DNA of 64,000 nt from an uncultured bacterium (lineage in GTDB: Bacteria; Atribacterota; Atribacteria; Atribacterales; Caldatribacteriaceae): positions 39,727 to 103,726 of the forward strand of contig CALAIW010000005.1 of assembly GCA_937922705.1 (NCBI GenBank), written 5' to 3'. Of this stretch, positions 10,130 through 19,986 are shown one piece after another. A program made the position numbers and the translations under genes. Each line of letters opens with the position of its first letter. Position 1 is the first letter of the stretch. The notes beneath the pieces were generated by a model that saw nothing but the letters and a program-made list of their open reading frames with translations, ran no database searches and had not been told where the DNA came from.

Positions 10130-10849
10130 CTATTCCTCCCGAAGAATAACCACTTCCACCCTCCGGTTCTTTCGCCGATTCTCCTCACTCGTGTTTGGCA
10201 CCAGAGGTCGATACTCCCCATACCCTACGGCAATGAGCCGCTCGGGAGGGATTCCCTGCCTTTCCACAAGGTACCGCAAAACGGCAATCGCCCGAGCAGC
10301 AGAAAGTTCCCAATTCGACGGGAATTGAGGGGTATTAATGGGAAGATCGCAGGTGTGTCCTTCGATACGAACGGCGTTTGGGATTTTCTTAAGGACCTCG
10401 GCAAGGGCGTCAAGAACGGGGATCATTTCTGGCCGGAGGTTTGCCTTACCAATGTCGAAAAAGACGTTATCAAGAAAAGTCACCACAAGTCCTCGCTCGT
10501 CAATGCGAAGATTCACCTTTTCTGGAGAGAGCTGGGCCTGCTGCACGAGCTTACGCTCAATTTCCTTCATGAGTCCAGCAAGTTTCAGTTGCACCACCCC
10601 TGAGGGGCTGAGCTGTGTCGGAGGCTTAGGTACCGGAATTTCTGAGGGGTGAAATACCCGAGGTCCTCCTTCAAGGACACCTAAGGCTCCCTGGATAGAG
10701 GACACGATTTCCTTAAACCGGGCAACATCAATAGTAGAGAGAGCAAAAAGAAGGACGAAAAAGCACAAAAGCAAAGACATAAAATCTCCGTAGGTTAGGG
10801 ACCAAAGTGGTGCACCAGGTGGAACCTCTTCTTCACGTTTTCTAGGCAT
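10130..10849 (-). CDS. motB: Flagellar motor protein MotB
   Basis: PLWSLTYGDFMSLLLCFFVLLFALS plus OmpA domain (RIEGHTCDLPI...NRRVEVVI). Confidence 0.95.
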   Translation of the reverse strand: MPRKREEEVPPGAPLWSLTYGDFMSLLLCFFVLLFALSTIDVARFKEIVSSIQGALGVLEGGPRVFHPSEIPVPKPPTQLSPSGVVQLKLAGLMKEIERKLVQQAQLSPEKVNLRIDERGLVVTFLDNVFFDIGKANLRPEMIPVLDALAEVLKKIPNAVRIEGHTCDLPINTPQFPSNWELSAARAIAVLRYLVERQGIPPERLIAVGYGEYRPLVPNTSEENRRKNRRVEVVILREE

Positions 10850-10860
10850 ACACCTTCACC

Positions 10861-11682
10861 TCATGCCTCCCGAGTTTGCCGAAGAGGAATAACCCGTTCC
10901 TGTCCTTCCCGCTCACGTTCAAACTGTTCTCGAATTTCTGGGGCAAAGAAGGATTTGAGTTTTTCCTCAACAATCCTTGGATTGTCCCCCGCCTGGATAG
11001 AGAGAATCCCCTCAATGATAACCTCCTTGAGAAGAACCTCCTGAGCACTCCGAAGCTTCAACTTATTGGCCACCGGAAGACAAAAGAGATTGGCAATGAG
11101 CGCTCCATAGAGGGTGGTCAAAAGCGCTACAGCCATTCCTGGTCCAACCTTTTTGGGGTCATCAAGGTGCACGAGCATTGCCACAAGGCCAATAAGCGTT
11201 CCAATGAGTCCAAAGGCTGGAGCAAAACTGGCCATGGTTTCGAAAACCGCTCTTCCTGTTTTGTGCCTCTCCTCCATAAAGAGGAGTTCGGTCTCAAGGA
11301 TACTCTTGAGAAGCTGTGGGTCTGTTCCGTCCACCACAAGCTGTATTCCCTTTTTGAAAAAGGGGTCGTTGAACCGGTCAGCCTCTTCCTCAAGCGCTAA
11401 GAGCCCCTCTTTTCGAGCTTTTTCAGCAAGCGCCACAAGGGTGGCGATAATCTCCGAAGGGTCGGGGAGTTTTTCCTGCATGGCAATTTGAAAAAGCTTC
11501 ATCGCCTTCATAACTTGGTTGAGACGAAAGCTAATCATCGTTGCCGCCAAAGTCCCCCCACCAGTAATGAGAATGGAGGGAATGTTGATGTAAATCTGCA
11601 TATTTCCGCCCGCAGAACTCAGCATACCCCAAAAGACAAGGACAATGCCAATACCCAGGCCTGCAAGAGTTGCTATGTCCAT
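10861..11682 (-). CDS. motA: Flagellar motor protein MotA
   Basis: MotA TM pattern; FAPAFGLIGTLIGLVAML; VGPGMAVALLTTLYGALIAN. Confidence 0.95.
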   Translation of the reverse strand: MDIATLAGLGIGIVLVFWGMLSSAGGNMQIYINIPSILITGGGTLAATMISFRLNQVMKAMKLFQIAMQEKLPDPSEIIATLVALAEKARKEGLLALEEEADRFNDPFFKKGIQLVVDGTDPQLLKSILETELLFMEERHKTGRAVFETMASFAPAFGLIGTLIGLVAMLVHLDDPKKVGPGMAVALLTTLYGALIANLFCLPVANKLKLRSAQEVLLKEVIIEGILSIQAGDNPRIVEEKLKSFFAPEIREQFEREREGQERVIPLRQTREA

Positions 11683-11685
11683 GGC

Positions 11686-11910
11686 TTACTCTTCTGCCTC
11701 CTTCTCAAGGTTTCCAATGAGAATCTTCCCTACCCCAGTTTTCTTGCGGAATTCTACAATCCGATCGATCACCTCGGTAACCTTTTCTCGAACAACGAAC
11801 TTTTTTCCAGTCACAAGAGAAATCACCGTGTCCGGTGTGGCCTCAATGGTTTCAATAAGGTCAGAGTTGAGAATAAACACCGAACCATTGAGCCTGGTAA
11901 GCTCAATCAT
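11686..11910 (-). CDS. flbD: Flagellar protein FlbD
   Basis: MIELTRLNGSVFILNSDLIETIEATPDTVISLVTGKKFVV. Confidence 0.92.
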   Translation of the reverse strand: MIELTRLNGSVFILNSDLIETIEATPDTVISLVTGKKFVVREKVTEVIDRIVEFRKKTGVGKILIGNLEKEAEE

Positions 11911-11925
11911 TCCCTCTCACCCCCA

Positions 11926-11951
11926 AAGGGGGAGGGAAACCCCTCCCCCTT
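11926..11951 (-). other. Intra-operon hairpin between flgE and flbD
   Basis: Minus-strand AAGGGGGAGGGG-ttt-CCCTCCCCCTTT in the 44-nt gap after the flgE stop. Confidence 0.7.
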
Positions 11952-11954
11952 ACT

Positions 11955-13175
11955 CTACCGCTTGATGTTAATAAGGTCCTGAAGCATTTCATCAGACGTA
12001 GTGATGACCCGGGAGTTGGCCTGGAAGCCACGTTGGGTAACAATCATATTGGTGAACTCCTGAGCTAAATCGACATTGGACATCTCCAAGGCCCCAACAG
12101 CGATACTCCCTCTCCCTCCAGAGTTTGCTGGACCGATACTGGGAAGGCCGGAGTTATTCGAAATCTGGTAGAGGTTTCCACCCTGTTTCAAAAGCCCTTG
12201 AGGATTTGGAAAGGTTGCCAAGGCTATTTGGGCCAAAGGTTTTGACTGACCATTGGTGAAAATCCCAGTGATAATTCCGTTTGAGTCAGTTGTCACCATA
12301 TCGAGTGACCCTGCCTTATATCCGTCCTGGTAACTGATATACGCTGAGGGATTACCACCAAACTGGGTGAGTGCGGAAAAGTCGATAGCTACATTGAGAG
12401 CATTTGCGCCAGGAACATTGAATTCCACTCCTCCCGTCCCTCCAGAAGAGACAAGACCGCCAGTATCGAAAACGATAGTTCCTGAACCCCCTCCTGATGG
12501 TGCCACGCCATCAAGGGTTGCTTCCCAATTCCAGGTGTTTGTCCCGTTTTTCGTAAAGGTAATGCTTAAAGTGTGCACATTCCCCAAAGAATCATAGACC
12601 TGGGCGCTTGTGACCCAAGTGGTACCGTCTGGAGCATTGGCATCAAGGTTTCCCTCAAAAGTAACATTTTCGGTAGCTTTCGGCTTCATTTGCGTCCCAA
12701 GGGGAATGTAAATATCCTGCAAAGCTTTGGTGGTATCAATGACACCATTGGCATCGGCAAGCCATCCCTGAACTCTAAGGCCCCCAGAATTCACAAGCGA
12801 CCCATCAGCAGAGAGTTTAAAGGCTCCATCCCGGGTATAGTACGTTTGCCGTCCATCGCTAACGACAAAAAACCCATCTCCCTGAATAGCAAAATCTGTA
12901 GGATTATCGGTAGTTTGTAAACCACCCTGGGTAAAGAGTGTATCGATACTGCCTATCCGTACTCCGAGACCAACTTGCTTTGGATTGACGCCACCCGCAC
13001 CTCCCGCCTGGGGACTCCGAGCACCTTCGATAGTCTGGCTCAAGATATCCTCAAAGGTCACCCGACTCGCCTTGAAAGCTACGGTATTGACATTAGCGAT
13101 ATTGTTGCCGATAACATCCATCCGGGTCTGGTGGTTCTTAAGACCGGAAACCCCGGAAAAGAGTGAGCGCATCAT
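11955..13175 (-). CDS. flgE: Flagellar hook protein FlgE
   Basis: N-terminal rod/hook motif MMRSLFSGVSGLKNHQTRMDVIGNNIANVNT; C-terminal QRGFQANSRVITTSDEMLQDLINIKR. Confidence 0.95.
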   Translation of the reverse strand: MMRSLFSGVSGLKNHQTRMDVIGNNIANVNTVAFKASRVTFEDILSQTIEGARSPQAGGAGGVNPKQVGLGVRIGSIDTLFTQGGLQTTDNPTDFAIQGDGFFVVSDGRQTYYTRDGAFKLSADGSLVNSGGLRVQGWLADANGVIDTTKALQDIYIPLGTQMKPKATENVTFEGNLDANAPDGTTWVTSAQVYDSLGNVHTLSITFTKNGTNTWNWEATLDGVAPSGGGSGTIVFDTGGLVSSGGTGGVEFNVPGANALNVAIDFSALTQFGGNPSAYISYQDGYKAGSLDMVTTDSNGIITGIFTNGQSKPLAQIALATFPNPQGLLKQGGNLYQISNNSGLPSIGPANSGGRGSIAVGALEMSNVDLAQEFTNMIVTQRGFQANSRVITTSDEMLQDLINIKR

Positions 13176-13567
13176 CTCTGCCTAACCTCCCTTCCGCAAG
13201 CCCCCGACTCCGCGGACCGGCTTGCTGTATTCATGAAAAGCACAGAATCAATATGGGTAAACACTCGATTCTCCTTCTCCACACAGGTGATAACCGTGCG
13301 CTCGGGCACGTTGACCACAAAAGCCACCCCATCAACGACAATGAGGGAAGTTCTTCCACCTTTCGCTTCAAGGGTTCGGAAACCTTCTCGAAGCTTTTCC
13401 TGCATTTCCTCCGAGAGGGAAATCGCCCGTTCTTCAAGCCGCCGTTTTGCATGAGTCGAAAAACTGAGCTCGGCGTCCAGGAGTCGCTCAAAAGAAACGG
13501 TACTCCTTTTCTGTACTGGGGAGAAACTCCCCAAGCTTTCAGAGACTCCTCTCACCCGCTCGATCAT
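13172..13567 (-). CDS. TIGR02530-type flagellar operon protein
   Basis: FSTHAKRRLEERAISLSEE... conserved small protein between flgD and flgE. Confidence 0.75.
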   Translation of the reverse strand: MIERVRGVSESLGSFSPVQKRSTVSFERLLDAELSFSTHAKRRLEERAISLSEEMQEKLREGFRTLEAKGGRTSLIVVDGVAFVVNVPERTVITCVEKENRVFTHIDSVLFMNTASRSAESGACGREVRQR

Positions 13568-13968
13568 GCACCCTCAACCCCCACAAGGTCAGTCACCGGA
13601 TACGCGGCATCTCCAAGGAGGACATATACTGCCTCATCCCGCAATGCCACTCCTGATACAACCCCTTGAGTCCCATCCTTGAGAGTGACTGTCTTTCCCA
13701 CAAGATTCCCCGCCTGGATGAGGAGAAGCGAAACCATGCCTTTGTTGAGGTTCTGGATACCCTCAAGGGTTGAGAACTGGGCAAGCTGTGTCGCTAACTC
13801 CTGGTCTCCCAGAGGCTCAAGGGGATTCTGGTACCGAAGTTGGTACACAAGAAGCTTCAAAAAGGCGTATTTGTCAAGGGTTTTTCGGTTACTCGAAGAA
13901 ACGTTTTTTTCGACGTCAGCCTGCAAAGATATGCTCTGTACTCCAGAAACAAAAGGCATTCTCCTCAC
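13564..13968 (-). CDS. flgD: Flagellar hook assembly protein FlgD
   Basis: LDKYAFLKLLVYQLRYQNPLEPLGDQELATQLAQFSTLEGIQNLN. Confidence 0.93.
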   Translation of the reverse strand: MRRMPFVSGVQSISLQADVEKNVSSSNRKTLDKYAFLKLLVYQLRYQNPLEPLGDQELATQLAQFSTLEGIQNLNKGMVSLLLIQAGNLVGKTVTLKDGTQGVVSGVALRDEAVYVLLGDAAYPVTDLVGVEGA

Positions 13969-13970
13969 CC

Positions 13971-15389
13971 CTATACAAGGAGGTTTACCTGGAAAACCCC
14001 AAAATCGTCAAAAGCTACTGCATCGCCTTGTTCTTCCCTTGGAGATGGAACCCAAGGGGAATGTGAAAACTTGTACGCGCCCTGTCCATTCCCAAAGAAA
14101 TTGGCAAAAGGCATTCCCTGGGAAGTGAAGCGCGCCTCGAGAGTTGGCAGGTACTTTACAAGCAGTTCCCGGGTTTCAGGGTTAGTCACTTCCCAGAAAC
14201 AGTGGATTTTTCCCTCCTTCTCCTCAAGGCGAACAATGATAGAACCAAGGTGCTCTGGCTCAAGGCGGAGGACAATTTCTTTGCGACCCTGAGTTTCCGA
14301 AGCCATTCGGAGAACCTCTTCAAAGACCTTGGCAAAGTCCTTTTGAGAAGTTACAGAAACCTCAATTTCTTCGGGTAATGCATTGTCGGTGTTTTTTGCG
14401 GGAGCAAACGAAGGAACTATCTCTTCCCCAAAAGGTGCGCTGTTGTTTTTGGAGGCATCCCTTTCCGTTGCCCAAACTCGAGTAACCGTCTCCTCCTTCA
14501 AGGAAGGAGCAGTAGCACGCTCTACAAAGGATGTGGAACCGAAATCTTGAGAGAACTCTGGACTTCCTTTCTCAGGAACTTTCTCAGGAGCACTGGATGC
14601 CTCTGCGGCAACCGCGCTTTCCAAAGGAAGAACATCTCCCTCAAAAGTCCCATCCCAAGCCGTAGGTTCAGCTGCAACTTCAAGAGGAAAAGTACCGTCC
14701 GGCGTAACCTCTGGTTCAGTCGTATTTTCAGGCAAAGGCGTAATGGTGTTCATCGTATCTCCCGAGGGAGTTGTAACCTCGCTTTGTCCATCCTCTGGGG
14801 CTACTCTCCCACACCCAACTCTAGGGCATTGGAGTTTCTCCCCCACTGCATTACCAATCCACGCTCTGAGGTTCTCCAAAAGGAAGGTAAAGAATTCTAC
14901 AAGAGTTTCCTTCTTTCCCTCAAGAGAGAAAGAGAAAACCCCGCTAGCACTGTCCCGAACACCGCTTACTGTCACATTCCCCGAACCAAAGCGAAGCGTT
15001 ACACGGAAGTTTTCCACCATTTCCAAAGCGTCCGAAAGAAGAGCAGAAAATTCTTGCAAGGGATCCTGAGGCGTTACTGTACTCGAACAGGTTGTAGCTG
15101 AACAACCCAAAGAGGCAGTACCTTGAGCACTCAAAGGGCAGAGAAGAGGCGTACTTTGTGTACTTTCACTTGAAACACTGCAAGACTTCACCACAAGGGA
15201 CGGAGTCGGTACGGCAAAAAGAGGCGCACTTTGGCAATATGCATCGAGGAGGGTACTGAAATCATCTGTACCTGTTGGTGCAAGCTTTTTTACTGTGTTA
15301 CTTACTGTACTACTACCTACCCCCGACTCTTGAAAAATCGGAACACTGGGAACAAAGAAGAACCCACTCACCCTGTCACCTCCCTTCAC
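13971..15389 (-). CDS. fliK: Flagellar hook-length control protein FliK (start approximate)
   Basis: Low-complexity N-terminal region; C-terminal RLEPEHLGSIIVRLEEKEGKIHCFWEVTNPETRELLVKYLPTLEARF; position before flgD. Confidence 0.85.
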   Translation of the reverse strand: MKGGDRVSGFFFVPSVPIFQESGVGSSTVSNTVKKLAPTGTDDFSTLLDAYCQSAPLFAVPTPSLVVKSCSVSSESTQSTPLLCPLSAQGTASLGCSATTCSSTVTPQDPLQEFSALLSDALEMVENFRVTLRFGSGNVTVSGVRDSASGVFSFSLEGKKETLVEFFTFLLENLRAWIGNAVGEKLQCPRVGCGRVAPEDGQSEVTTPSGDTMNTITPLPENTTEPEVTPDGTFPLEVAAEPTAWDGTFEGDVLPLESAVAAEASSAPEKVPEKGSPEFSQDFGSTSFVERATAPSLKEETVTRVWATERDASKNNSAPFGEEIVPSFAPAKNTDNALPEEIEVSVTSQKDFAKVFEEVLRMASETQGRKEIVLRLEPEHLGSIIVRLEEKEGKIHCFWEVTNPETRELLVKYLPTLEARFTSQGMPFANFFGNGQGAYKFSHSPWVPSPREEQGDAVAFDDFGVFQVNLLV

Positions 15390-16017
15390 GCATCCTCTTC
15401 AAAACCGAGGCAGCCTTCTCCACACTCATGGCATTGAGGATTCTTGCCGCATCCCGTTCCTTCATGGCCGAAAGAACCTGCACCACCTCCTCATCACTCC
15501 ACTGTTCTAGAATCTTTGCCGCATCCTGCGGCTCCATGGCGCTGTAGATTCGGGCAACCCGAGTAATGCTTCCTCCCCCCTGGGGCGTTGGAGAGGGCAA
15601 GGGAGACAAAACCGGTGCCTGAGGGACCTCAGAGGGCAAGGGCGTAACCTCAAGGGTAACCTGAGGCGTCTCCATTGCAACCTGAATTTCCTCCTGAGGT
15701 TCCTTTCCCCCTTCCTCCAAAGAAGGAGTACCCTCAAGAGTTGGACCAGGGTAGAGAACCCCTTCTTCTCCCTCCGGAGAAACTGTAGTGACCTCCCGCT
15801 GTGCCTCAACCCTACCTTTCCCAAGAGGCAGAAACCGCAAAAAGGGAAGATCCACCATTCCTGTGAACTGGAGGAAAACAAGAAATGTCATTCCAAATAC
15901 CAAAACAAGAAGAACTGTCTCTCCTGCCCTACCCTTTTTCCGCTCCGTTTTTGTCCTCGGAACACTTCCTCTGGAAATTTTTTCTTTTGCCACTCGGGGC
16001 GCCTTTTTCCCCTGCAC
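15376..16017 (-). CDS. MotE/MgtE-N-like flagellar protein
   Basis: TM helix, Pro/Glu-rich linker, MgtE_N-like repeats (YSAMEPQDAAKILEQWSDEEVVQVLSAMKERDAARILNAM). Confidence 0.7.
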   Translation of the reverse strand: MQGKKAPRVAKEKISRGSVPRTKTERKKGRAGETVLLVLVFGMTFLVFLQFTGMVDLPFLRFLPLGKGRVEAQREVTTVSPEGEEGVLYPGPTLEGTPSLEEGGKEPQEEIQVAMETPQVTLEVTPLPSEVPQAPVLSPLPSPTPQGGGSITRVARIYSAMEPQDAAKILEQWSDEEVVQVLSAMKERDAARILNAMSVEKAASVLKRMREGR

Positions 16018-16020
16018 GCT

Positions 16021-16500
16021 CTAACCCTCCAAAACCTTGCGAATAAAGGTGCGGGTCTCTGCAAAGGGAGGAACCCCTCCGTAGGCCTTTACTCTTCCGG
16101 GACCAGCGTTGTAGGCTGCAAGAGCAAGCTCAATGCTTCCAAAGCGGTCGAGAAGTCCCCGGAGATATCGCACTCCCCCCTCGATGTTCTGCCTCACATC
16201 GAAAGGGTCAGAGATCCCAAGTTCTCTACACGTTTCAGGCATGAGTTGCATAAGTCCCATAGCCCCTTTGGGCGACACAGCTTTTGGATTTCCTCCTGAC
16301 TCCACTTCAATGAGTTTTCGAACCAAAGAAGGATGCAACCCGTACTTTTTCGCACACTCCTCCACAATCCTGTCAAAAGAAGATGACGACAGGGATGGGG
16401 AAATAGCCCCTGCGGGCTTTTGGGGTTGCGAGGTAAAGCTTCCAAAACGCTCTTCAATTTCCCGAATTCGAGCAAGCACTCGCCCTACGTTTCCGAACAT
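16021..16500 (-). CDS. Lytic transglycosylase (SLT domain)
   Basis: VRKLIEVESGGNPKAVSPKGAMGLMQLMPETCRELG...ALAAYNAGPGRV. Confidence 0.9.
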   Translation of the reverse strand: MFGNVGRVLARIREIEERFGSFTSQPQKPAGAISPSLSSSSFDRIVEECAKKYGLHPSLVRKLIEVESGGNPKAVSPKGAMGLMQLMPETCRELGISDPFDVRQNIEGGVRYLRGLLDRFGSIELALAAYNAGPGRVKAYGGVPPFAETRTFIRKVLEG

Positions 16501-16952
16501 AGGTCTCCCTTCCTCGTGAACCTCTGTACTGCAATCTCATCGAGAACTTTCTGGTTATTCCGTTCCACTTCAATCTTAAAGTGCTCGTAGTGTTTATCCC
16601 GAAGTTTTTCCATGGCTCTCCGCTCCATAGCCGCAGCCACGAGTTCCTCTCTCGTTTGACGGATTTGTTCTTCGATCTGTCGAAGGTACATTTTCATTCG
16701 TTCAATTCGCAAGCGCAGTGCCTCAAGACAATTCTCGTAGAACATTTCCTCCTCCAGGGCAACACGCCCATTTTTCTCGCGCAGGACCCGCCGCTCGGAA
16801 AGAAGTGCCTCCTCTTCTTGCTCTACGCTCTTTAAGCGTTCCCTCTGGGATTCGGCAAGTCGCTCAAGCTCCGCAAGTTTCACTTCGATGAGTTCTTCTT
16901 TGAGGCGGCACGTATCAAGCACTTTCTGGAGTTTGAACTGGTACCCCTTCAT
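16485..16952 (-). CDS. fliJ: Flagellar export protein FliJ
   Basis: Coiled-coil FliJ-like protein immediately after fliI. Confidence 0.82.
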   Translation of the reverse strand: MKGYQFKLQKVLDTCRLKEELIEVKLAELERLAESQRERLKSVEQEEEALLSERRVLREKNGRVALEEEMFYENCLEALRLRIERMKMYLRQIEEQIRQTREELVAAAMERRAMEKLRDKHYEHFKIEVERNNQKVLDEIAVQRFTRKGDLCSET

Positions 16953-18268
16953 GAAGCAACCTCCCCAAAGAGTTCCTCAAGCCACTTCATGGTCTCCTCA
17001 AATGGTGCAGGTTCATCAATCCCCTGGCGGAGGAATTCCCTAACCCGGTCGATCATAGCAAGCGCGTAGTCAATACGGGGATTTGATCCCCGCTCATAAG
17101 CACCAATGTTAATAAGGTCCTCAGCATCCTGGTACACGGCAAGGATCTCCCGGAGTTTCTGCGCCATCGCCTGATGGCGGGGGCTTGTGATATCAGGCAT
17201 GAGTCGGCTCACACTCTGGAGAATATCGATAGCTGGATAGTGACCAGAGAAAGAGAGCTTCCGGGAAAGAACAATGTGTCCATCAAGGATGGAACGAACC
17301 GTATCCGCAACAGGATCATTCATATCATCGCCCTCAACGAGTACGGTGTACAAAGCAGTAATGGTTCCCCGAGCAAAATTTCCCGTTCGCTCCATGAGGC
17401 GGGGAAGCATGGTAAAGACCGAAGGAGTATACCCACGAGTCGTAGGTGGTTCTCCAACAGCAAGGCCAAGTTCCCGTTGTGCCATGGCAAGACGGGTTAC
17501 CGAGTCCATCATAAAAAGTACGTCCTTACCTTTATCCCGGAAGTACTCGGCAATCGCTGTGGCGCAGAAGGCAGCCTTAATACGCAGGAGGGGGGCCTGG
17601 TCTGAAGTCGCCACAACGATACAACTCCGACGCAATCCCTCTTCTTTAAGGTCCCGCTCGATGAACTCCTTCACCTCTCTTCCCCGCTCTCCCACCAGAG
17701 CAATCACGTTCACTTCGCTTTGCGCCCGACGAGCAATCATGCCAAGGAGCGTGCTCTTGCCCACACCACTTCCCGCAAAAATGCCGATCCTCTGCCCTTT
17801 TCCGCAGGTCAGGGCAGCGTCGATAGCTCGAATGCCAAGAGGGAGAACCTCCCGGATACGCCGCCTTGAGAGGGGATTAGGCGGATCGCACTCAAGGGGG
17901 TATTCTGTTTCCGCCTCGAGAGGTCCTTTCCCATCAATAGGTTCTCCCAAAGCGTTGAGGACCCTTCCAAGAACCCCCATACCCACCTTCACCCCTCCTC
18001 GCCTCCCCAAGGCAACAACCTCACTTCCAAGTTCAATGCCATTTCGGTCTCCCAAAGGCATAAGAAGCGTCCGTTCCCCCCGGAATCCGACAACCTCTGC
18101 AAGGACTTCCCGTTCCCCCTCCCGGGAACGAATGAGGCAGACTTCCCCAACCTTGCACGAAGGCCCCTGGGCCTCAACAACTATGCCCACCGACTGCACC
18201 ACCCTGCCATTGACCCGAAGGGTCTCAACACCTCTCAGGTGTTCCCGAATTTTCGCCACGTTCAGCAT
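16949..18268 (-). CDS. fliI: Flagellar export ATPase FliI
   Basis: Walker A GIFAGSGVGKSTLLGMIAR; MDSVTRLAMAQRELGLAVGEPPTTRGY; start set at MLNVAKIREH. Confidence 0.96.
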   Translation of the reverse strand: MLNVAKIREHLRGVETLRVNGRVVQSVGIVVEAQGPSCKVGEVCLIRSREGEREVLAEVVGFRGERTLLMPLGDRNGIELGSEVVALGRRGGVKVGMGVLGRVLNALGEPIDGKGPLEAETEYPLECDPPNPLSRRRIREVLPLGIRAIDAALTCGKGQRIGIFAGSGVGKSTLLGMIARRAQSEVNVIALVGERGREVKEFIERDLKEEGLRRSCIVVATSDQAPLLRIKAAFCATAIAEYFRDKGKDVLFMMDSVTRLAMAQRELGLAVGEPPTTRGYTPSVFTMLPRLMERTGNFARGTITALYTVLVEGDDMNDPVADTVRSILDGHIVLSRKLSFSGHYPAIDILQSVSRLMPDITSPRHQAMAQKLREILAVYQDAEDLINIGAYERGSNPRIDYALAMIDRVREFLRQGIDEPAPFEETMKWLEELFGEVAS

Positions 18269-18989
18269 CGTTTTCCTCCCTGAGGAATCGCTCAACCTCA
18301 TCCCGCAAAATAGCTATCTGCGTCTCTATTCGAGCGTCCACGTTACCAAACTGCGTTTCTAAAACGCATCCACCCTTTGTCACCCTTGGGTCTTCTTTCA
18401 CCTCGAGGAACTCAAGACCATCAACACGTTGGATGAGTTCTTCCCTCATATCCCGTACCAGGGCACACTCTTCAGGGTGTACCCGAACAATGACTCGTTC
18501 CCTTTGAGCAAGCCGAAGCAGCGCTCGTGCAATGGTTTCTCCAACAAAAGGTACTCGTTCTGCTTCCCTTCGGATAACTTTTTCTGCCAAAGCGAAGACA
18601 AGCTCGCAGAGAGGTTCCTGGAGCACCCTCCAGTTGTGCTCTCGAGACTTCTGAAACTCCCTAAAAATGCGCTCAAAAACTCGAATTTTTTCCTCCCAAA
18701 GTTTCCGTCCCGCTTCTTTCCCCTTCTTTTCCCCCTCACGCCATCCTTCCTCATAGGCTTTTTGACGGATAGCTTCGGCTGCTTCCTGCGCTTCCTGTAC
18801 GATTCGCTGGGCTTCCTTTGCGGCTTCCTCAAGAACCACCTTTCGAAGCTCGGCAAACTCTTCAAGAGAGGGAGGAGCTCCTTGTGACTCTTGAGGCTCC
18901 TTTTGCTCTACATGCCCCACAAGGACACACTGCTTGACATATTCCACCCGCTTGTAGACCCTAGACAATGATTTCGTCCTCCCCTCCAC
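18225..18989 (-). CDS. fliH: Flagellar assembly protein FliH
   Basis: Charged coiled coil then FliH C-domain (FALAEKVIRREAERVP...IVRVHPEEC); between fliG and fliI. Confidence 0.85.
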   Translation of the reverse strand: MEGRTKSLSRVYKRVEYVKQCVLVGHVEQKEPQESQGAPPSLEEFAELRKVVLEEAAKEAQRIVQEAQEAAEAIRQKAYEEGWREGEKKGKEAGRKLWEEKIRVFERIFREFQKSREHNWRVLQEPLCELVFALAEKVIRREAERVPFVGETIARALLRLAQRERVIVRVHPEECALVRDMREELIQRVDGLEFLEVKEDPRVTKGGCVLETQFGNVDARIETQIAILRDEVERFLREENDAERGENSGTPERC

Positions 18990-19986
18990 GAGCTATGACA
19001 ATCTCGCCAGCTTCTTCAAGACGCCTGATAACATTCACAATCTTCTGCTGCGCCTCGTTCACCAGACGTGCCCGTACCGGCCCCATGTACTCCATGTCTT
19101 CTTTGAGCATCTGGGCTGCTCGCTGCGACATATTTCGGAAAATCTTCTCCTGCACCTCCTGGGATGCACCCTTAAGAGCAAGAGCCAAGTCTTTTGTGTC
19201 AACCTGGCGGAGCACAAGCTGTATTGCTCGATCGTCAAGAAGGACAATATCCTCAAAAACAAACATTTCCGATTTGATCTCCTCAGCAAGGGTAGGGTCT
19301 TTCTCTTCAAGAGCCTCGAGAATACTTTTCTCCGTTCCTCGGTCGCTCTTATTAAGAATCTCGATGAGTTTTTTCTTCCCACCCACTCGGGTGAAATCCT
19401 GAGTCAAGAACGTTGAAATCTTTCGCTCCAGAACTGCTTCAATCTCTCGCACAACCTCAGGGCTTGTGCGATCCATAAGCGCAATACGCATAGCCACTTC
19501 CCCACGAATACTCTCGGGGAGGTTGCCAAGAATTGCCGCCGACTGTTCTGGTTTGAGGTAGGAAAGGATGAGCGCAATAGTTTGAGGGTGTTCTCCCTGA
19601 ATGAAGTTGAGAATCTGCAGGGGGTCAGCTCGTCGCAGGGCTTCAAAAGGAGTGACCTCTAAAGTTGCTGAAAGCCGAGAGATGATTTCCTGGGCCTTGT
19701 GAGGACCAAGAGCTTTTTCAAGGAGTTGCCGGGCGTACTCAATGCCACCTTGGGAGATGTAGTGCTGGGCAAGAGCCATGTGATAGAATTCATTGATCAC
19801 CTCATCCCGAATCTCTGGAGGGACCTTTTCTAAGGTGGCAATTTCCAGGGTCAAATCCTCAATTTCCTCGTCAGTCAGACGTTTCAGAATCTGCGCTGCA
19901 AGGTCAGGCCCAAGACTGACAAGAAGGATAGCTGCTTTCTGCCTCCCCGTGAGGTGTTTCCGAGGGACAAGGGCCATATTCCTCAC
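18961..19986 (-). CDS. fliG: Flagellar motor switch protein FliG
   Basis: LTGRQKAAILLVSLGPDLAAQILKRL; EHPQTIALILSYLKPEQSAAIL; FVFEDIVLLDDRAIQLVLRQVD. Confidence 0.97.
   Translation of the reverse strand: MRNMALVPRKHLTGRQKAAILLVSLGPDLAAQILKRLTDEEIEDLTLEIATLEKVPPEIRDEVINEFYHMALAQHYISQGGIEYARQLLEKALGPHKAQEIISRLSATLEVTPFEALRRADPLQILNFIQGEHPQTIALILSYLKPEQSAAILGNLPESIRGEVAMRIALMDRTSPEVVREIEAVLERKISTFLTQDFTRVGGKKKLIEILNKSDRGTEKSILEALEEKDPTLAEEIKSEMFVFEDIVLLDDRAIQLVLRQVDTKDLALALKGASQEVQEKIFRNMSQRAAQMLKEDMEYMGPVRARLVNEAQQKIVNVIRRLEEAGEIVIARGGEDEIIV

Noticed and set aside
17274-18362. 362-aa plus-strand ORF antisense to fliI
   Set aside because: Arg/Ser/Pro-rich translation typical of a mirror frame opposite a conserved gene; fliI on the minus strand is unambiguous
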